Assembly: GCA_000405245.1 (NCBI GenBank)
Contig: ASMQ01000004.1
Span: forward strand, 1-43,000
From: Candidatus Aenigmarchaeum subterraneum SCGC AAA011-O16
Lineage (GTDB): Archaea; Aenigmatarchaeota; Aenigmatarchaeia; Aenigmatarchaeales; Aenigmatarchaeaceae
Direction of reading: 5' to 3'
Length of the DNA: 43,000 nucleotides
The translations under genes and the position numbers were made by a program. The stretch's first letter is position 1, and each line of letters starts with the position of its first letter. Positions 31,477-40,849 of this stretch are shown piece by piece. The notes under the pieces were generated by a model that was not told the DNA's origin, did not search any database, and saw only the letters and a program-made list of their open reading frames with translations.

Positions 31477-32841
31477 ATGGTCGAGACATCTATTGGTATT
31501 GATGATATTGCAGTTTACGTACCTCATCTTTATCTGAATCTCAATGGCGAATTTACCGAAAGCAGGAAAGTTGACCCTCGTAAATTAGCTTCATTAGGAG
31601 TTTCGAAAATGGGTGTTCCGGATTCGCATGAAGATTCTGTAACCATGGCAGCAAACGCTGCATTAAAACTTATAAAGAAGAATAATCTCTCTCCGGAGGA
31701 GATAGGAAGAATTCATGTTGGCACCGAAACCCAGGTTGACCATTCAAAACCTGTTGGATCCTATGTTTTAGGTTGTTTGGAAAAAGATTTAGGCGAAGGT
31801 TCATTACGACACTGCCTAGTTCCCGGCGATGCTATTTTTGCATGCCTTGGAGCAAGCGGAGCTTTGCTTGATACGTTGAATTGGATAAGAGCAGGAGCAA
31901 ACGATGGAAAGGCAGGAATAGTGATTGCAACTGACATCGCAAAGTATGAAACCCATTCTTCAGGAGAATATACCCAGGGCGCTGGAGCAGTTGCTATGCT
32001 TGTTAGAGAAAACCCAACTCTACTTTCCATAGAAAGACCTGTTGGTGTTTGTACAAAAGACGAAAGAGATTTTTTCAAACCATTACATCGAACTACTCCG
32101 GTTGTTGACGGCAAATATTCTAATCGCTGTTACTTAGATACTATGAAAAGTGCTTTTGTGGATTATAGAGCAAAAGCACTTAGAGCAGGTCTGGTAAAAC
32201 TTGCCAACGGTGAAGCTCTTACAGATCATATTGAACATTTAGCATTTCACCAGCCGTATCCAAAAATGACAGTATATGCTGCCGCCTTTCTTTTTCGACA
32301 TGAGTGGAGAGGTCTTCCTAGATGGCAGCAGATTGTTAGGCAGATAGGATATGAACCAGGAAAAGAACATTTTCAAACCGACGATGAATTTTGGACAGCG
32401 GATGATCAATGGCGAAGAAGATTCACAGAAGAAACAGACCAGTTCAAAGAAGCTTTTAATAGTAAAGTTCAAAGCAGTCAAGAAGCCTCTAGAATTGTTG
32501 GCAATATTTATACGGGTTCGATGTACTTAGGTTTTGCAAGCATGCTGGAATATGGAGAGCATGGTCCTTTCGATAGCGTTGGTTTTGGCTCTTACGGAAG
32601 CGGTTGTGGTGCTCTCGCATTCAGAGGAACTCTTCAACATGATCATAGCTCTGTTGCTGGAAGTTTGGGTTTGCGTAGTATGCTGGAACAAAGGAGAGAG
32701 GTAAGTCTTGAGCAATATGGAGCTCTTCATGAAGGAAAGGCAAACGGAAGCATAGTAAAGCCTCATGATGAATTCGCTCTTGTGGGTATTGGAAAAGAAG
32801 GTTGTGAAGAAGGTCTAAGATTTTACGAATTTGTTAAATAA
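31477..32841 (+). CDS. Hydroxymethylglutaryl-CoA synthase, long type
   Basis: 454 aa from ATG 31477. The GTG at 31444 is rejected because a TATATATA box (about 31432-31442) puts transcription start near 31465. The catalytic triad is visible: Glu84 (VGTET), Cys123 (FACLGASG) and His258 (HQPYPKM). It makes HMG-CoA from acetoacetyl-CoA and acetyl-CoA, the first committed mevalonate-pathway substrate. Most archaeal enzymes are about 350 aa and linked to thiolase/DUF35 genes; this one is about 100 aa longer, like bacterial/eukaryotic forms, and stands apart from those partners. Confidence 0.9.
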   Translation: MVETSIGIDDIAVYVPHLYLNLNGEFTESRKVDPRKLASLGVSKMGVPDSHEDSVTMAANAALKLIKKNNLSPEEIGRIHVGTETQVDHSKPVGSYVLGCLEKDLGEGSLRHCLVPGDAIFACLGASGALLDTLNWIRAGANDGKAGIVIATDIAKYETHSSGEYTQGAGAVAMLVRENPTLLSIERPVGVCTKDERDFFKPLHRTTPVVDGKYSNRCYLDTMKSAFVDYRAKALRAGLVKLANGEALTDHIEHLAFHQPYPKMTVYAAAFLFRHEWRGLPRWQQIVRQIGYEPGKEHFQTDDEFWTADDQWRRRFTEETDQFKEAFNSKVQSSQEASRIVGNIYTGSMYLGFASMLEYGEHGPFDSVGFGSYGSGCGALAFRGTLQHDHSSVAGSLGLRSMLEQRREVSLEQYGALHEGKANGSIVKPHDEFALVGIGKEGCEEGLRFYEFVK

Positions 32842-32873
32842 CTTTAAATACATCAGAAACGAAGTTGGAAAGT

Positions 32874-33914
32874 ATGCAAGAAATTCTCGAAACTTTAACA
32901 GAAATTAAACCCCTAGTAGATAATTATATAGAAAAAATTCTTCCCAGAAAAGGAACGCCACAAATTCTTTACGAAGGTTCTTGGAAATATTTGGAATATG
33001 GTGGAAAGAGGTGGAGACCTGCTTTACTTGTTTTAGCATGCAAAGCTTTGAACGGCAAAACAGAACAGGCCATTCCTACTGCAGCGGCCTTGGAAATAGC
33101 TCATACTTTCTTTTTAGTTCATGATGACATAGAAGACTACTCTAATATCAGAAGGGGACAACCTACTTTACATGTTCAATATGGCATACCCCACGCCATA
33201 AATATGGGCGATTTTCTCTTTATGAAAGTTTACGAAGCACTTTTATCTGGGAAAAATCTTTGGGGTCCTGAGAAAACCATGAAAATTCTGGGTTTGTTCA
33301 GTGAAATGTTTAAAGAAACCGCTGAAGGACAGGCAATGGAAATTGAGCAAAGGGATAAGGATTTATCTGAAGCAAGCTTTGAGTGGTACAAAACGATGTC
33401 CTTGAAGAAAACAGGCTTTTATTCTGGTGGGGTTCCCTGTTCTGTCGGAGCCGTAATAGCCGGCGGTACAGAGAAACAGATAGAAGCTATGAGGAAATTT
33501 GGTTTCGGAATCGGGATAGCCTTCCAGATACAGGATGACATAATTAACGTTACTATGGCTGAGAGCGATGAGAAAGTCGCTCCGGGAACTACTGGAGGAA
33601 GCGTTGGGAAGGATTTTGCCGGAGACCTAGCCGAAGGAAAGAGAACTCTTATGATTGTCCATCTCTATGAGCATGCAAATAAAAAAGAAAGAGAGAAACT
33701 TAGCAAGCTTATTGGAAATCAGAAAATAACACTCAAAGAAAAGAGGTATATCATAGATTTGATGCAAAAGTACGGTTCTATAGACTATGCAAAAAATTAT
33801 GCAAAAGGCATACTTAAAAAAGAATTGAATGATTTGCAAAAGCATATTCCTAAAAGCGACGGCAGAAGTAAACTCGAAGGACTAGCAAACTTTTTAGTGG
33901 AGAGGAATTTTTGA
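32874..33914 (+). CDS. idsA: Polyprenyl diphosphate synthase (geranylgeranyl type)
   Basis: 346 aa from ATG 32874, with a TTTAAATA box about 25 nt upstream (leaderless). The first Asp-rich motif is HDDIED (near 83-88), the second QDDIIN, and the GGKRWRP substrate motif is present. It condenses IPP with allylic diphosphates to make C15-C20 precursors of archaeal lipids. The stop overlaps the ATG of idi. Confidence 0.93.
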   Translation: MQEILETLTEIKPLVDNYIEKILPRKGTPQILYEGSWKYLEYGGKRWRPALLVLACKALNGKTEQAIPTAAALEIAHTFFLVHDDIEDYSNIRRGQPTLHVQYGIPHAINMGDFLFMKVYEALLSGKNLWGPEKTMKILGLFSEMFKETAEGQAMEIEQRDKDLSEASFEWYKTMSLKKTGFYSGGVPCSVGAVIAGGTEKQIEAMRKFGFGIGIAFQIQDDIINVTMAESDEKVAPGTTGGSVGKDFAGDLAEGKRTLMIVHLYEHANKKEREKLSKLIGNQKITLKEKRYIIDLMQKYGSIDYAKNYAKGILKKELNDLQKHIPKSDGRSKLEGLANFLVERNF

Positions 33915-34462
33915 TGAAAGAGACGATAGTTCTTGTAGATTCTGATGACAAACCAATAGGCTTTGAAGAAAAAGACAAGTGCCACTCCGGAGATGGAAAA
34001 CTGCATAGAGCCTTTTCGATTTTTGTTTTCAATGATAAAAAACAGCTATTGATTCAGAAAAGAAGCAAAGAAAAAATGTTATGGGGAGGTTTCTGGGCAA
34101 ACACTTGTTGCAGCCATCCTAGGAAAGGGGAAAAAATGGAAGAGGCTGTCCACAGAAGACTTGAAGAAGAGTTTGGTTTTGATTGTGAGCTTAAGGAATC
34201 ATTTGATTTCATATACAAAGCCAAATTCAAAAATATCGGTTCTGAACATGAACTCGACCATGTTTTTGTAGGTTTTCATAATGGACGTGTGAAAGCGAAT
34301 CCGAAAGAGGTCGCCGAATGGAAATGGATAGACAGAGATGAGTTAAGAAGAGATTTGAAAAACAATCCAGACAAATATGCTCCGTGGTTTACTCTTTCTA
34401 TCGATGAAGTTTTGAAATACGTAGAGGAAAAGAGAGCCAACATAGAATTTAAAGGTTTCTAA
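33914..34462 (+). CDS. idi: Isopentenyl-diphosphate isomerase, type 1 (Nudix fold)
   Basis: 182 aa. The active-site ANTCCSHPR Cys, the CHSGDGKLHRAFSIFV metal region and the EELDHVF-type Glu (SEHELDHVF) are visible. It interconverts IPP and DMAPP, the primer of the adjacent prenyl synthase. Most archaea use the unrelated FMN-dependent type 2 enzyme, so a type 1 enzyme is notable. Start ATG overlaps the previous TGA. Confidence 0.92.
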   Translation: MKETIVLVDSDDKPIGFEEKDKCHSGDGKLHRAFSIFVFNDKKQLLIQKRSKEKMLWGGFWANTCCSHPRKGEKMEEAVHRRLEEEFGFDCELKESFDFIYKAKFKNIGSEHELDHVFVGFHNGRVKANPKEVAEWKWIDRDELRRDLKNNPDKYAPWFTLSIDEVLKYVEEKRANIEFKGF

Positions 34463-34475
34463 CCAAATTGATTTG

Positions 34476-35675
34476 ATGCATATGGAGACTGTTACGGCAG
34501 TTTTGCCCACAACGACACCTGAAACAAAGCTTGAAATACCTGTCTATCACAGTGAAAAATCCCAAAGAGTAGCCGTAGTAGTTGGAAAGTATTCTGGTCA
34601 AGGTCTCAATTTAACTCAAATTCATCAAGCGTTAAAAACTAATGACGGCATAACAGATGTTTCTTACGAAGTTGTTGGTAGAGTCGTGCGCTCTTGCAAG
34701 GATTTTGAATATGTTAATGGTCAAAAGACAAGCCATAAACCGAATATTCCAGATAGTGTATATAAAAAATATAATGGCGAAGGTTACACCAGAGCTCAAA
34801 TAGCTGCAGATTTAGAAGCAAAAGGTTACTCTGTAACAGACGAATCGAACGTTAACCGAAGAATTAGAAAGCTTAAAATAGAGGTCGTGCCTGTACCTCC
34901 TGGATTCGGAAGGGCTTTTACTCAGGAAAATTTATTAGAATTAACTAAACAAGAAGATTTTTCTGTTGAAACGGCAGCACAGAAGTTTGGAGTACACCCG
35001 AAGACTGTCCAAAAAAGATTGCATGAGCTACATGACGAAGGTAAATATTATTATCCTAGAAAACCATCTACCGGTCCTAATACAAAAGTCTCTGACGAAG
35101 ACGTATTGCTAGAGCATGAAAAAGGTTTAAATTCTAATGCAATATCCAACGCGCTTGATGGTAAAATGACCCCAGCCGGCGTAGCATACAGGTTAAGATC
35201 GTTGAAAGTAGAGCCTCATATTGGTCGTAGAAGGGGAGAATATAGTGGTCCAAGTTACAAACATTTTACACCACACAAAAAAGAAATTAAAGGTCCACTG
35301 ACAGTTGATGACTTAACCAAAGCTATAAAAAACGGTATCAGTAATACAGGAATGAAAAAAGAAGAAGCACGAGCGATGGCAAATCATGTTCTTAATTTTT
35401 TTGGCTATGCTGAAAGAATTATTGACAATGTTTTGGAACCAGAAGACAGAGACGCTTTCTATATGCTTGAAGATTTAGGAATTTTAACGACTGAAAGGGA
35501 GGATACAACCCTCTATGACGGCAGAGGGTGGAGAATACATTATTGGCGCTTCAGAAAAGACGAAATAGCAGAGCTTCTAAGAGCTAAAGAACAAAAAGCA
35601 GAGCCATCTTTATATGATGATGTTCCAGAAGATGTTTGGAGTAAAACCAAACCGGAAAAGACACCGAAACAATAA
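34476..35675 (+). CDS. DUF6015 protein with four tandem HTH repeats
   Basis: 399 aa. N-terminal 250 residues contain four helix-turn-helix-like units (TQIHQALKTNDG; RAQIAADLEAKGY; VETAAQKFGVHPKTVQKRL; SNAISNALDGKMTPAG). The C-terminal part, LTVDDLTKAIKNGI through TLYDGRGWRIHYWRF, matches DUF6015, an archaeal domain of unknown function. It is likely a DNA-binding protein; target unknown. The linker is basic. The gene starts 13 nt after idi. Confidence 0.78.
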   Translation: MHMETVTAVLPTTTPETKLEIPVYHSEKSQRVAVVVGKYSGQGLNLTQIHQALKTNDGITDVSYEVVGRVVRSCKDFEYVNGQKTSHKPNIPDSVYKKYNGEGYTRAQIAADLEAKGYSVTDESNVNRRIRKLKIEVVPVPPGFGRAFTQENLLELTKQEDFSVETAAQKFGVHPKTVQKRLHELHDEGKYYYPRKPSTGPNTKVSDEDVLLEHEKGLNSNAISNALDGKMTPAGVAYRLRSLKVEPHIGRRRGEYSGPSYKHFTPHKKEIKGPLTVDDLTKAIKNGISNTGMKKEEARAMANHVLNFFGYAERIIDNVLEPEDRDAFYMLEDLGILTTEREDTTLYDGRGWRIHYWRFRKDEIAELLRAKEQKAEPSLYDDVPEDVWSKTKPEKTPKQ

Positions 35676-35682
35676 ACTGATT

Positions 35683-35691
35683 TTTAAATAC
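35683..35691 (+). promoter_or_regulatory. TATA box for infB
   Basis: TTTTAAATA lies 29-37 nt upstream of the aIF5B ATG, predicting a leader of only a few bases. Confidence 0.5.
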
Positions 35692-35719
35692 TCTTCAAAT
35701 CAACTATTCTCTGATAGTT

Positions 35720-37447
35720 ATGATAAGACAGCCTATCGTATCTGTTTTGGGTCATGTGGACCATGGAAAGACAACTTTGCTAGACAAGATTAGAGGCACG
35801 ACTGTCGCTGCAAAGGAAGCGGGGTTCATAACACAGCATATAGGTGCTACGGAAATTCCTTTAGAAACCATTAAGGAGACGTGTGGAAAGCTTCTTGATA
35901 AATTCAACATAAAGGTTGTTATTCCTGGTCTTCTTTTTATTGATACTCCGGGTCATGAAGCCTTTACTTCTTTAAGAAAGAGGGGAGGGAGCATAGCTGA
36001 TTTGGCTGTTCTCGTTGTTGACATAACAGAAGGCTTCCAAGCTCAGACAGACGAATCCTTAGAATTTTTAAAACAATTCAAGACACCATTTGTTGTGGCT
36101 GCAACTAAAATTGACAAGTCAGAAGGTTGGATTTCACATAAAGGTTTGAGTTTTCTCGAAAGTTTTCAAAAGCAAGCCGAGCATGTCAGAGACAAGGCTG
36201 AAAAATCTGTCTATAAAATTGTGGGTCAATTATCAGAGAGGGGTTTTGATTCTGAAAGGTTTGACAGAGTTTCTGATTTTAAAAATAATGTGGCAATAGT
36301 CCCTTGCTCCGGGATAACAGGAGAAGGCGTTCCAGATTTGTTGATGGTTTTAACAGGATTGGCGCAACAGTTCTTGAAGAAAGAGTTGGAGATAACTAGC
36401 GAAGTCGGATATGGTTCTATTTTGGAAATAAAAGAAGTGAAAGGTCTTGGCGTCACAATAGATGCTATTTTGCACGACGGAGAAATTAGGAGAGGAGACT
36501 GGCTTATAATTGGAGGCAAGGAGCCTAGGACAACAAAAGTAAAAGCTCTATTAAAACCTTCACCAAGGAAAGAATTGAGAGTTGAAAAGCAATTTGACAA
36601 CGTAGATTCAGTTTCTGCCGCAGCAGGAATCAAAATATCTGCTCCGGGACTTGAACACGCTCTTGCAGGAAGTCCGATAGCATCTTTAAGATCGAATGCT
36701 CCGGAGGACTTGATAGAAAGAATTTCTAAAGAATTCAAAGAAGCTGCCGAAGAAATAGAATTCGAGACAGACGAGGAAGGTATTGTATTAAAAGCCGATA
36801 CTTTAGGGAGCCTGGAAGCCCTAGTTCACATCCTAAAAAGGAAAAACATTAAAATTAAAAAGGCTGAGGTAGGAAAAGTTCTGCGAAAAGATGTCATTGA
36901 GGTGGAAACGATAAAAGATCCCTATAGAAAAGCCATAATAGCTTTTAACGTAGGAATTGATGAGATTGCTGAAAAGGAAGCGAAAGACAAGTCTCTTAGG
37001 ATTATAAAAGGAGACATAATTTATCGGTTGATTGAAGAATACGAAATATATATTGAAGAGACAAGACAGAAAATAACTAAAGCAAAGCTCGAAAGCATAA
37101 ATCTTCCTGCGCGGATAAAAATTCTACCAGGAATGGTCTTCCATGTTTCAAATCCTGCCATTGTGGGTGTTGAAGTTTTAGCCGGAACAATAAAAGCAGG
37201 TTTTAAGTTGCAAAAAAACGGAAAAGAAATCGGAGAGATAAAGGCAATTCAATCTGAGAATGTTTCTTTAGAGAAAGCGAAAAAGGGGGATAGGGTTGCA
37301 GTTTCTATAGAAGGACCTACAGTCGGCAGACATATAAGAGAGGGGGAAGAACTGTCAACAATTGTTACCAAAAATGATCTTCGAGTTCTAGAGGAATTAG
37401 GTTTGAAAGAAGAAATAGAACTTGCTAAAGAATTACTCAAAATGTAA
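35720..37447 (+). CDS. infB: Translation initiation factor aIF5B (IF2-like GTPase)
   Basis: 575 aa. G-domain motifs GHVDHGKTTLL, DTPGHEAF and ATKIDKSEG are followed by the beta-barrel and C-terminal domains typical of archaeal aIF5B without the long N-terminal extension of the eukaryotic protein. It promotes ribosomal subunit joining and initiator tRNA placement. No intein. Its 3' end overlaps a convergent pilin-like gene by 15 nt. Confidence 0.96.
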   Translation: MIRQPIVSVLGHVDHGKTTLLDKIRGTTVAAKEAGFITQHIGATEIPLETIKETCGKLLDKFNIKVVIPGLLFIDTPGHEAFTSLRKRGGSIADLAVLVVDITEGFQAQTDESLEFLKQFKTPFVVAATKIDKSEGWISHKGLSFLESFQKQAEHVRDKAEKSVYKIVGQLSERGFDSERFDRVSDFKNNVAIVPCSGITGEGVPDLLMVLTGLAQQFLKKELEITSEVGYGSILEIKEVKGLGVTIDAILHDGEIRRGDWLIIGGKEPRTTKVKALLKPSPRKELRVEKQFDNVDSVSAAAGIKISAPGLEHALAGSPIASLRSNAPEDLIERISKEFKEAAEEIEFETDEEGIVLKADTLGSLEALVHILKRKNIKIKKAEVGKVLRKDVIEVETIKDPYRKAIIAFNVGIDEIAEKEAKDKSLRIIKGDIIYRLIEEYEIYIEETRQKITKAKLESINLPARIKILPGMVFHVSNPAIVGVEVLAGTIKAGFKLQKNGKEIGEIKAIQSENVSLEKAKKGDRVAVSIEGPTVGRHIREGEELSTIVTKNDLRVLEELGLKEEIELAKELLKM

Positions 37448-38380
37448 ACCATCTATCAATGTTTCATGATAGTACGGGCTTGATTGTATCTGTGTGTGAT
37501 TCAGCAGAAAGAAATTGATGTTTCCTAAGTCACCATTACCCATTCTTGTGAAGTTACTTAAAGGTATTTCAAATCTTCGCCACCCGCCCGGTATCGGTGA
37601 AAAACCAGGAAATAGAGTATATACATATGAATTGACAGGTGAAACTTGATTCTGGCCTGTCGCTAACCAAACCTGATAATTAGTAGTGTCTTTGGAGTTG
37701 GTTTTAAACCAAAACATTATTTTCGTATATTTTGTCAGATCCCATCTTGCATCTTTTGGTTTTGGATAAAACAGATACACCATTGGATATTGGATATTTG
37801 TGTAATTAATACTGAAAGACCCGACTTTGGAATCTTTTTGGTCTAACAAGAATATGCATTGGAAGCAAAAAGTTCCAAATCCTCCTGTCGGAAAACGTCC
37901 AGACTCGCTCCATCTTGTTGAAGAATTCTCTGTCCAATAATCTCCATCCAAAGGCCAATACTTAAAAGTGGCTGACTGGACAGTTTCTGCTCCTTCTCCA
38001 GTTGTTATTCTAAGAGAGTAATCTCCAAAGAGTTTGGTTTCAGGAAATATTGTAAAAGTTCCTGACCTTCCCTGAGGAAGAATAGATGCAGGAGTACCGT
38101 CAAGATCTAGTGTCACATTTTGCAATTTACTCCCATTAGCATAAGTTATCATGCTAGTCAAGTCAGAGCCACCACGATTTCTAACAAATATTTTATTGTC
38201 CAAAATAGAATCAATCTTGAGTTCCGCTGTCAATTCAGAGGTTCTTCTCTGTGTTTCTCCGGATACCTGCTCCGAGGCTCTTTGAAAAACTCCTGTTATC
38301 CATAAATATGCAGTTCCTACCAAAGCAACAGAAATCATGACTAAAAGAATTACGGTAACTAGAGTAGAGAGACCTTTCAT
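37433..38380 (-). CDS. Pilin-like protein with a large C-terminal beta domain
   Basis: 315 aa. The N-terminus MKGLSTLVTVILLVMISVAL is of archaellin/pilin type. Residues about 35-145 resemble the archaellin-like/DUF1628 N-domain; the remainder (about 170 aa; WRRFEIPLSNFTRMGN, TKIMFWFKTNSKD) looks like a jelly-roll, as in carbohydrate-binding modules, with one CFQC cysteine pair. It could be an adhesive pilin. It stands alone, away from the pilus operon, convergent with infB. Confidence 0.65.
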   Translation of the reverse strand: MKGLSTLVTVILLVMISVALVGTAYLWITGVFQRASEQVSGETQRRTSELTAELKIDSILDNKIFVRNRGGSDLTSMITYANGSKLQNVTLDLDGTPASILPQGRSGTFTIFPETKLFGDYSLRITTGEGAETVQSATFKYWPLDGDYWTENSSTRWSESGRFPTGGFGTFCFQCIFLLDQKDSKVGSFSINYTNIQYPMVYLFYPKPKDARWDLTKYTKIMFWFKTNSKDTTNYQVWLATGQNQVSPVNSYVYTLFPGFSPIPGGWRRFEIPLSNFTRMGNGDLGNINFFLLNHTQIQSSPYYHETLIDGLHFE

Positions 38381-38421
38381 ATCTAAATATTTAGGGTTTG
38401 TATTTAAAACTCTATGTCAGC

Positions 38422-39156
38422 TTAAAATACGCGAAAACCTAGCAGAATCAAAAACAAGATAAGGACTGGCTGATGTATCAGATACAAAGGCAAAGAGTTT
38501 CTTCCAAGAAAACAAATCTGTTTTATCATCGAAGCACTTTCTAAATTTTTTATTTTAAATTTTCTTTGGCCTTTATGATAGAACGTGTTTCCTAAAAGCA
38601 AGCCTATCAGCATCACGCCAAACCAAGGCAGCAAAGGAAAATAATCAAGAGTGTAAAAGTTTTTAGGAATAAAACCTAGCCAGACCAATTCAAAAAAATC
38701 AAATCTAAGATTCTGGAGATAGAGTCCACTCAAGATGATTAGTAATCCTAAAACCAAATTCAATTTTCTAAATTTCAGAAAAGGTATTGCTAGGATGGTT
38801 GAAAGTCCGATAAGGTGGAGAATGCCAAATGCAATGTACGCTTGCGGGACGAAAATCCACGTTACAACAGTTATTCCAAGCCCCAAGCTGAAAATCTTTA
38901 AACCTCTTGAAAAAAATTTCGAATAAATTTCTTCAGATTTGTTTAGTTTGTTATAACCTAAGACCATTGATGTACCTGCAATCAAAATAAACATGCCAGC
39001 AATAATCCTCGGAAACAGATACCAGTAAAACCAACTCTCACCAATTTTGTATATGTTCAAGAATGCAAGAGCAAACATGTAATTGAAAATTATCATCAGA
39101 ATTACGGCAATTCCTCTCAAAAAATCTATTTCCCAAAATCTTTTCGTCGGCTTCAT
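38422..39156 (-). CDS. DUF1624 / HGSNAT-like membrane acyltransferase domain protein
   Basis: 244 aa with about seven TM helices. The N-terminus RFWEIDFLRGIAVILMI is the hallmark of DUF1624/heparan-alpha-glucosaminide N-acetyltransferase-type proteins. They acylate sugars at the membrane, so a role in glycan decoration of cell surface or pili is possible. The conserved His is not plainly seen, and substrate is unknown. Confidence 0.8.
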   Translation of the reverse strand: MKPTKRFWEIDFLRGIAVILMIIFNYMFALAFLNIYKIGESWFYWYLFPRIIAGMFILIAGTSMVLGYNKLNKSEEIYSKFFSRGLKIFSLGLGITVVTWIFVPQAYIAFGILHLIGLSTILAIPFLKFRKLNLVLGLLIILSGLYLQNLRFDFFELVWLGFIPKNFYTLDYFPLLPWFGVMLIGLLLGNTFYHKGQRKFKIKNLESASMIKQICFLGRNSLPLYLIHQPVLILFLILLGFRVF

Positions 39157-39235
39157 CCCAACCTTTAAATACTTTGTTAATTGTTATAATAAAACTCGGT
39201 AATGAGCTGTCTTAGCAGCAAAACTGGGTGAGAAA

Positions 39236-39628
39236 ATGCCTTTCAAAATAGTAATATCAGATCCAAGAACAAGAAAATCCTTTCAAATAGACAAAGATGT
39301 ACCTTCTCTAATCGGTTTGAAAATCCGAGATTCTTTCGAGGGTTCTACGCTCGGACTAGAAGGTTTTAAGTTGCAAATAACAGGTGGAAGCGACAAAGAC
39401 GGTTTTCCTATGAGAGTCGATCTTCCGGGCCCGGGAAGGAAAAAGGTTCTGCTTTCAAGTCCTCCAGGTTTTCATTCGCTTGCTGAAGGAATGAGAAAAA
39501 GAAAATATGTTAGAGGAAACACGATATCTCCGGATATTATTCAAATAAATTGTAAAGTAACTGAAGGCGAAGGTGACATTGCGATGATTCTAGGAATCCA
39601 GCCTAAAGAGAAAAAAGAAGGTGAGTAA
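39236..39628 (+). CDS. rps6e: 30S ribosomal protein S6e
   Basis: 130 aa. KIVISDPRTRKSFQID, GFKLQITGGSDKDGFPMR and RKRKYVRGNTISPD match archaeal S6e. The stop overlaps the GTG start of aIF2 gamma, a normal archaeal linkage. TTTAAATA at 39163-39170 is the likely promoter, leaving an untranslated leader of about 45 nt. Confidence 0.95.
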   Translation: MPFKIVISDPRTRKSFQIDKDVPSLIGLKIRDSFEGSTLGLEGFKLQITGGSDKDGFPMRVDLPGPGRKKVLLSSPPGFHSLAEGMRKRKYVRGNTISPDIIQINCKVTEGEGDIAMILGIQPKEKKEGE

Positions 39629-40823
39629 TTTCGATAAAAGACTAATTCCTGAGGTAAACATCGGAACTTTAGGCCATGTTGATCATGGAAAATCTACTTT
39701 AGTGGAAGTTTTAACAGGGAAGTGGACTTCAACTCATTCTGAAGAACTGAAAAGAGGAATTACAATAAAACTAGGTTATGCGGACGCTACAATATACAAA
39801 TGCACAAAATGCGGCTCTTTGTCTACGACTGTAAAATGCCCTAAGGATTTTGAAGAATGCGAAGCACAAAGAACCGTCTCTTTTGTAGACGCTCCGGGAC
39901 ATGAGACTCTGATGGCAACAGTTTTAGCCGGAGCAAACCTAATGGACGGAGTTCTGTTTGTGATAGCCGCGAATGAAAAATGTCCGCAACCGCAAACTCG
40001 TGAACATTTAATGGCTTTAGGAATTGTTGGAATTAAAAACATAATAATAGTTCAGACGAAAATTGATTTGATTTCAGAAGAGCAAGCTTTAGAAAATTAT
40101 AGACAGATAAAAGAATTTATCAAGGGGAGCGTGGCTGAACATGCTCCGATAATTCCTGTGTCAGCGCAGCAAAAGATAAACATAGATTCTCTTTTGCAAT
40201 CAATTCAAGAAAAAATTCCCACTCCTGTTCGTGATGTTTCTAAACCTCCTAAGATGTATGTCGTTAGGTCTTTTGATATCAACAAACCAGGAACGCCTGT
40301 AGAAAAATTGAAGGGTGGGGTCTTAGGCGGAGCTTTGGTTCAAGGAAATTTTGAGGTAGGAAGGGAAGTTGAAATCAGACCAGGTATTAAAATAAAAGAA
40401 AAATGGGAATCCCTGAGAACTAAAATTGTGGGCTTGCAAAAAGCAGAAAAGGATTTGCAAGAGGCTGGATCAGGAGGGTTGCTCGGAGTCTTAACAGAAC
40501 TGGATCCTTCGATTGTGAAAGCAGATTTTCTTGCAGGTTCGCTGGCGGGTAGCGAATTGCCATCAGTTTTGAACAAAATTTCTATTAAAGTGAATCTTCT
40601 CGGAGCTCTTTTGGAGGGTGAGAAGATAGAACCGATAAAAATTGGAGAACAACTGATGTTGAACATAGGAACAGCGAGAACGTTGGGCGTTGTCAAGACT
40701 ACTAAAAAAGAAGTCGAATTCGATCTTAAGCTTCCTGTTTGTGCAGAGGCTGGAAACAGAGTGGTTATTTCCAGAAGAATTTCAGACAGATGGAGACTAA
40801 TTGGTTGGGGTTTAGTTAAGTAA
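39621..40823 (+). CDS. eif2g: Translation initiation factor aIF2 subunit gamma
   Basis: 400 aa from GTG 39621. GTLGHVDHGKSTL (P-loop), a zinc site CTKCGSLSTTVKCPKDFEEC, DAPGHETLMA and VQTKIDL are the family motifs; two beta-barrels follow. It brings initiator Met-tRNA to the small subunit with alpha and beta partners not in this window. Overlaps S6e by 8 nt. Confidence 0.97.
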   Translation: MSNFDKRLIPEVNIGTLGHVDHGKSTLVEVLTGKWTSTHSEELKRGITIKLGYADATIYKCTKCGSLSTTVKCPKDFEECEAQRTVSFVDAPGHETLMATVLAGANLMDGVLFVIAANEKCPQPQTREHLMALGIVGIKNIIIVQTKIDLISEEQALENYRQIKEFIKGSVAEHAPIIPVSAQQKINIDSLLQSIQEKIPTPVRDVSKPPKMYVVRSFDINKPGTPVEKLKGGVLGGALVQGNFEVGREVEIRPGIKIKEKWESLRTKIVGLQKAEKDLQEAGSGGLLGVLTELDPSIVKADFLAGSLAGSELPSVLNKISIKVNLLGALLEGEKIEPIKIGEQLMLNIGTARTLGVVKTTKKEVEFDLKLPVCAEAGNRVVISRRISDRWRLIGWGLVK

Positions 40824-40849
40824 TTTAATAGAAGATTCCAATAATAGAT

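Noticed and set aside
36226-36738. A 170-aa minus-strand ORF inside infB.
   Set aside because: No ribosome-binding site or recognisable domain; the plus-strand frame is clearly aIF5B.
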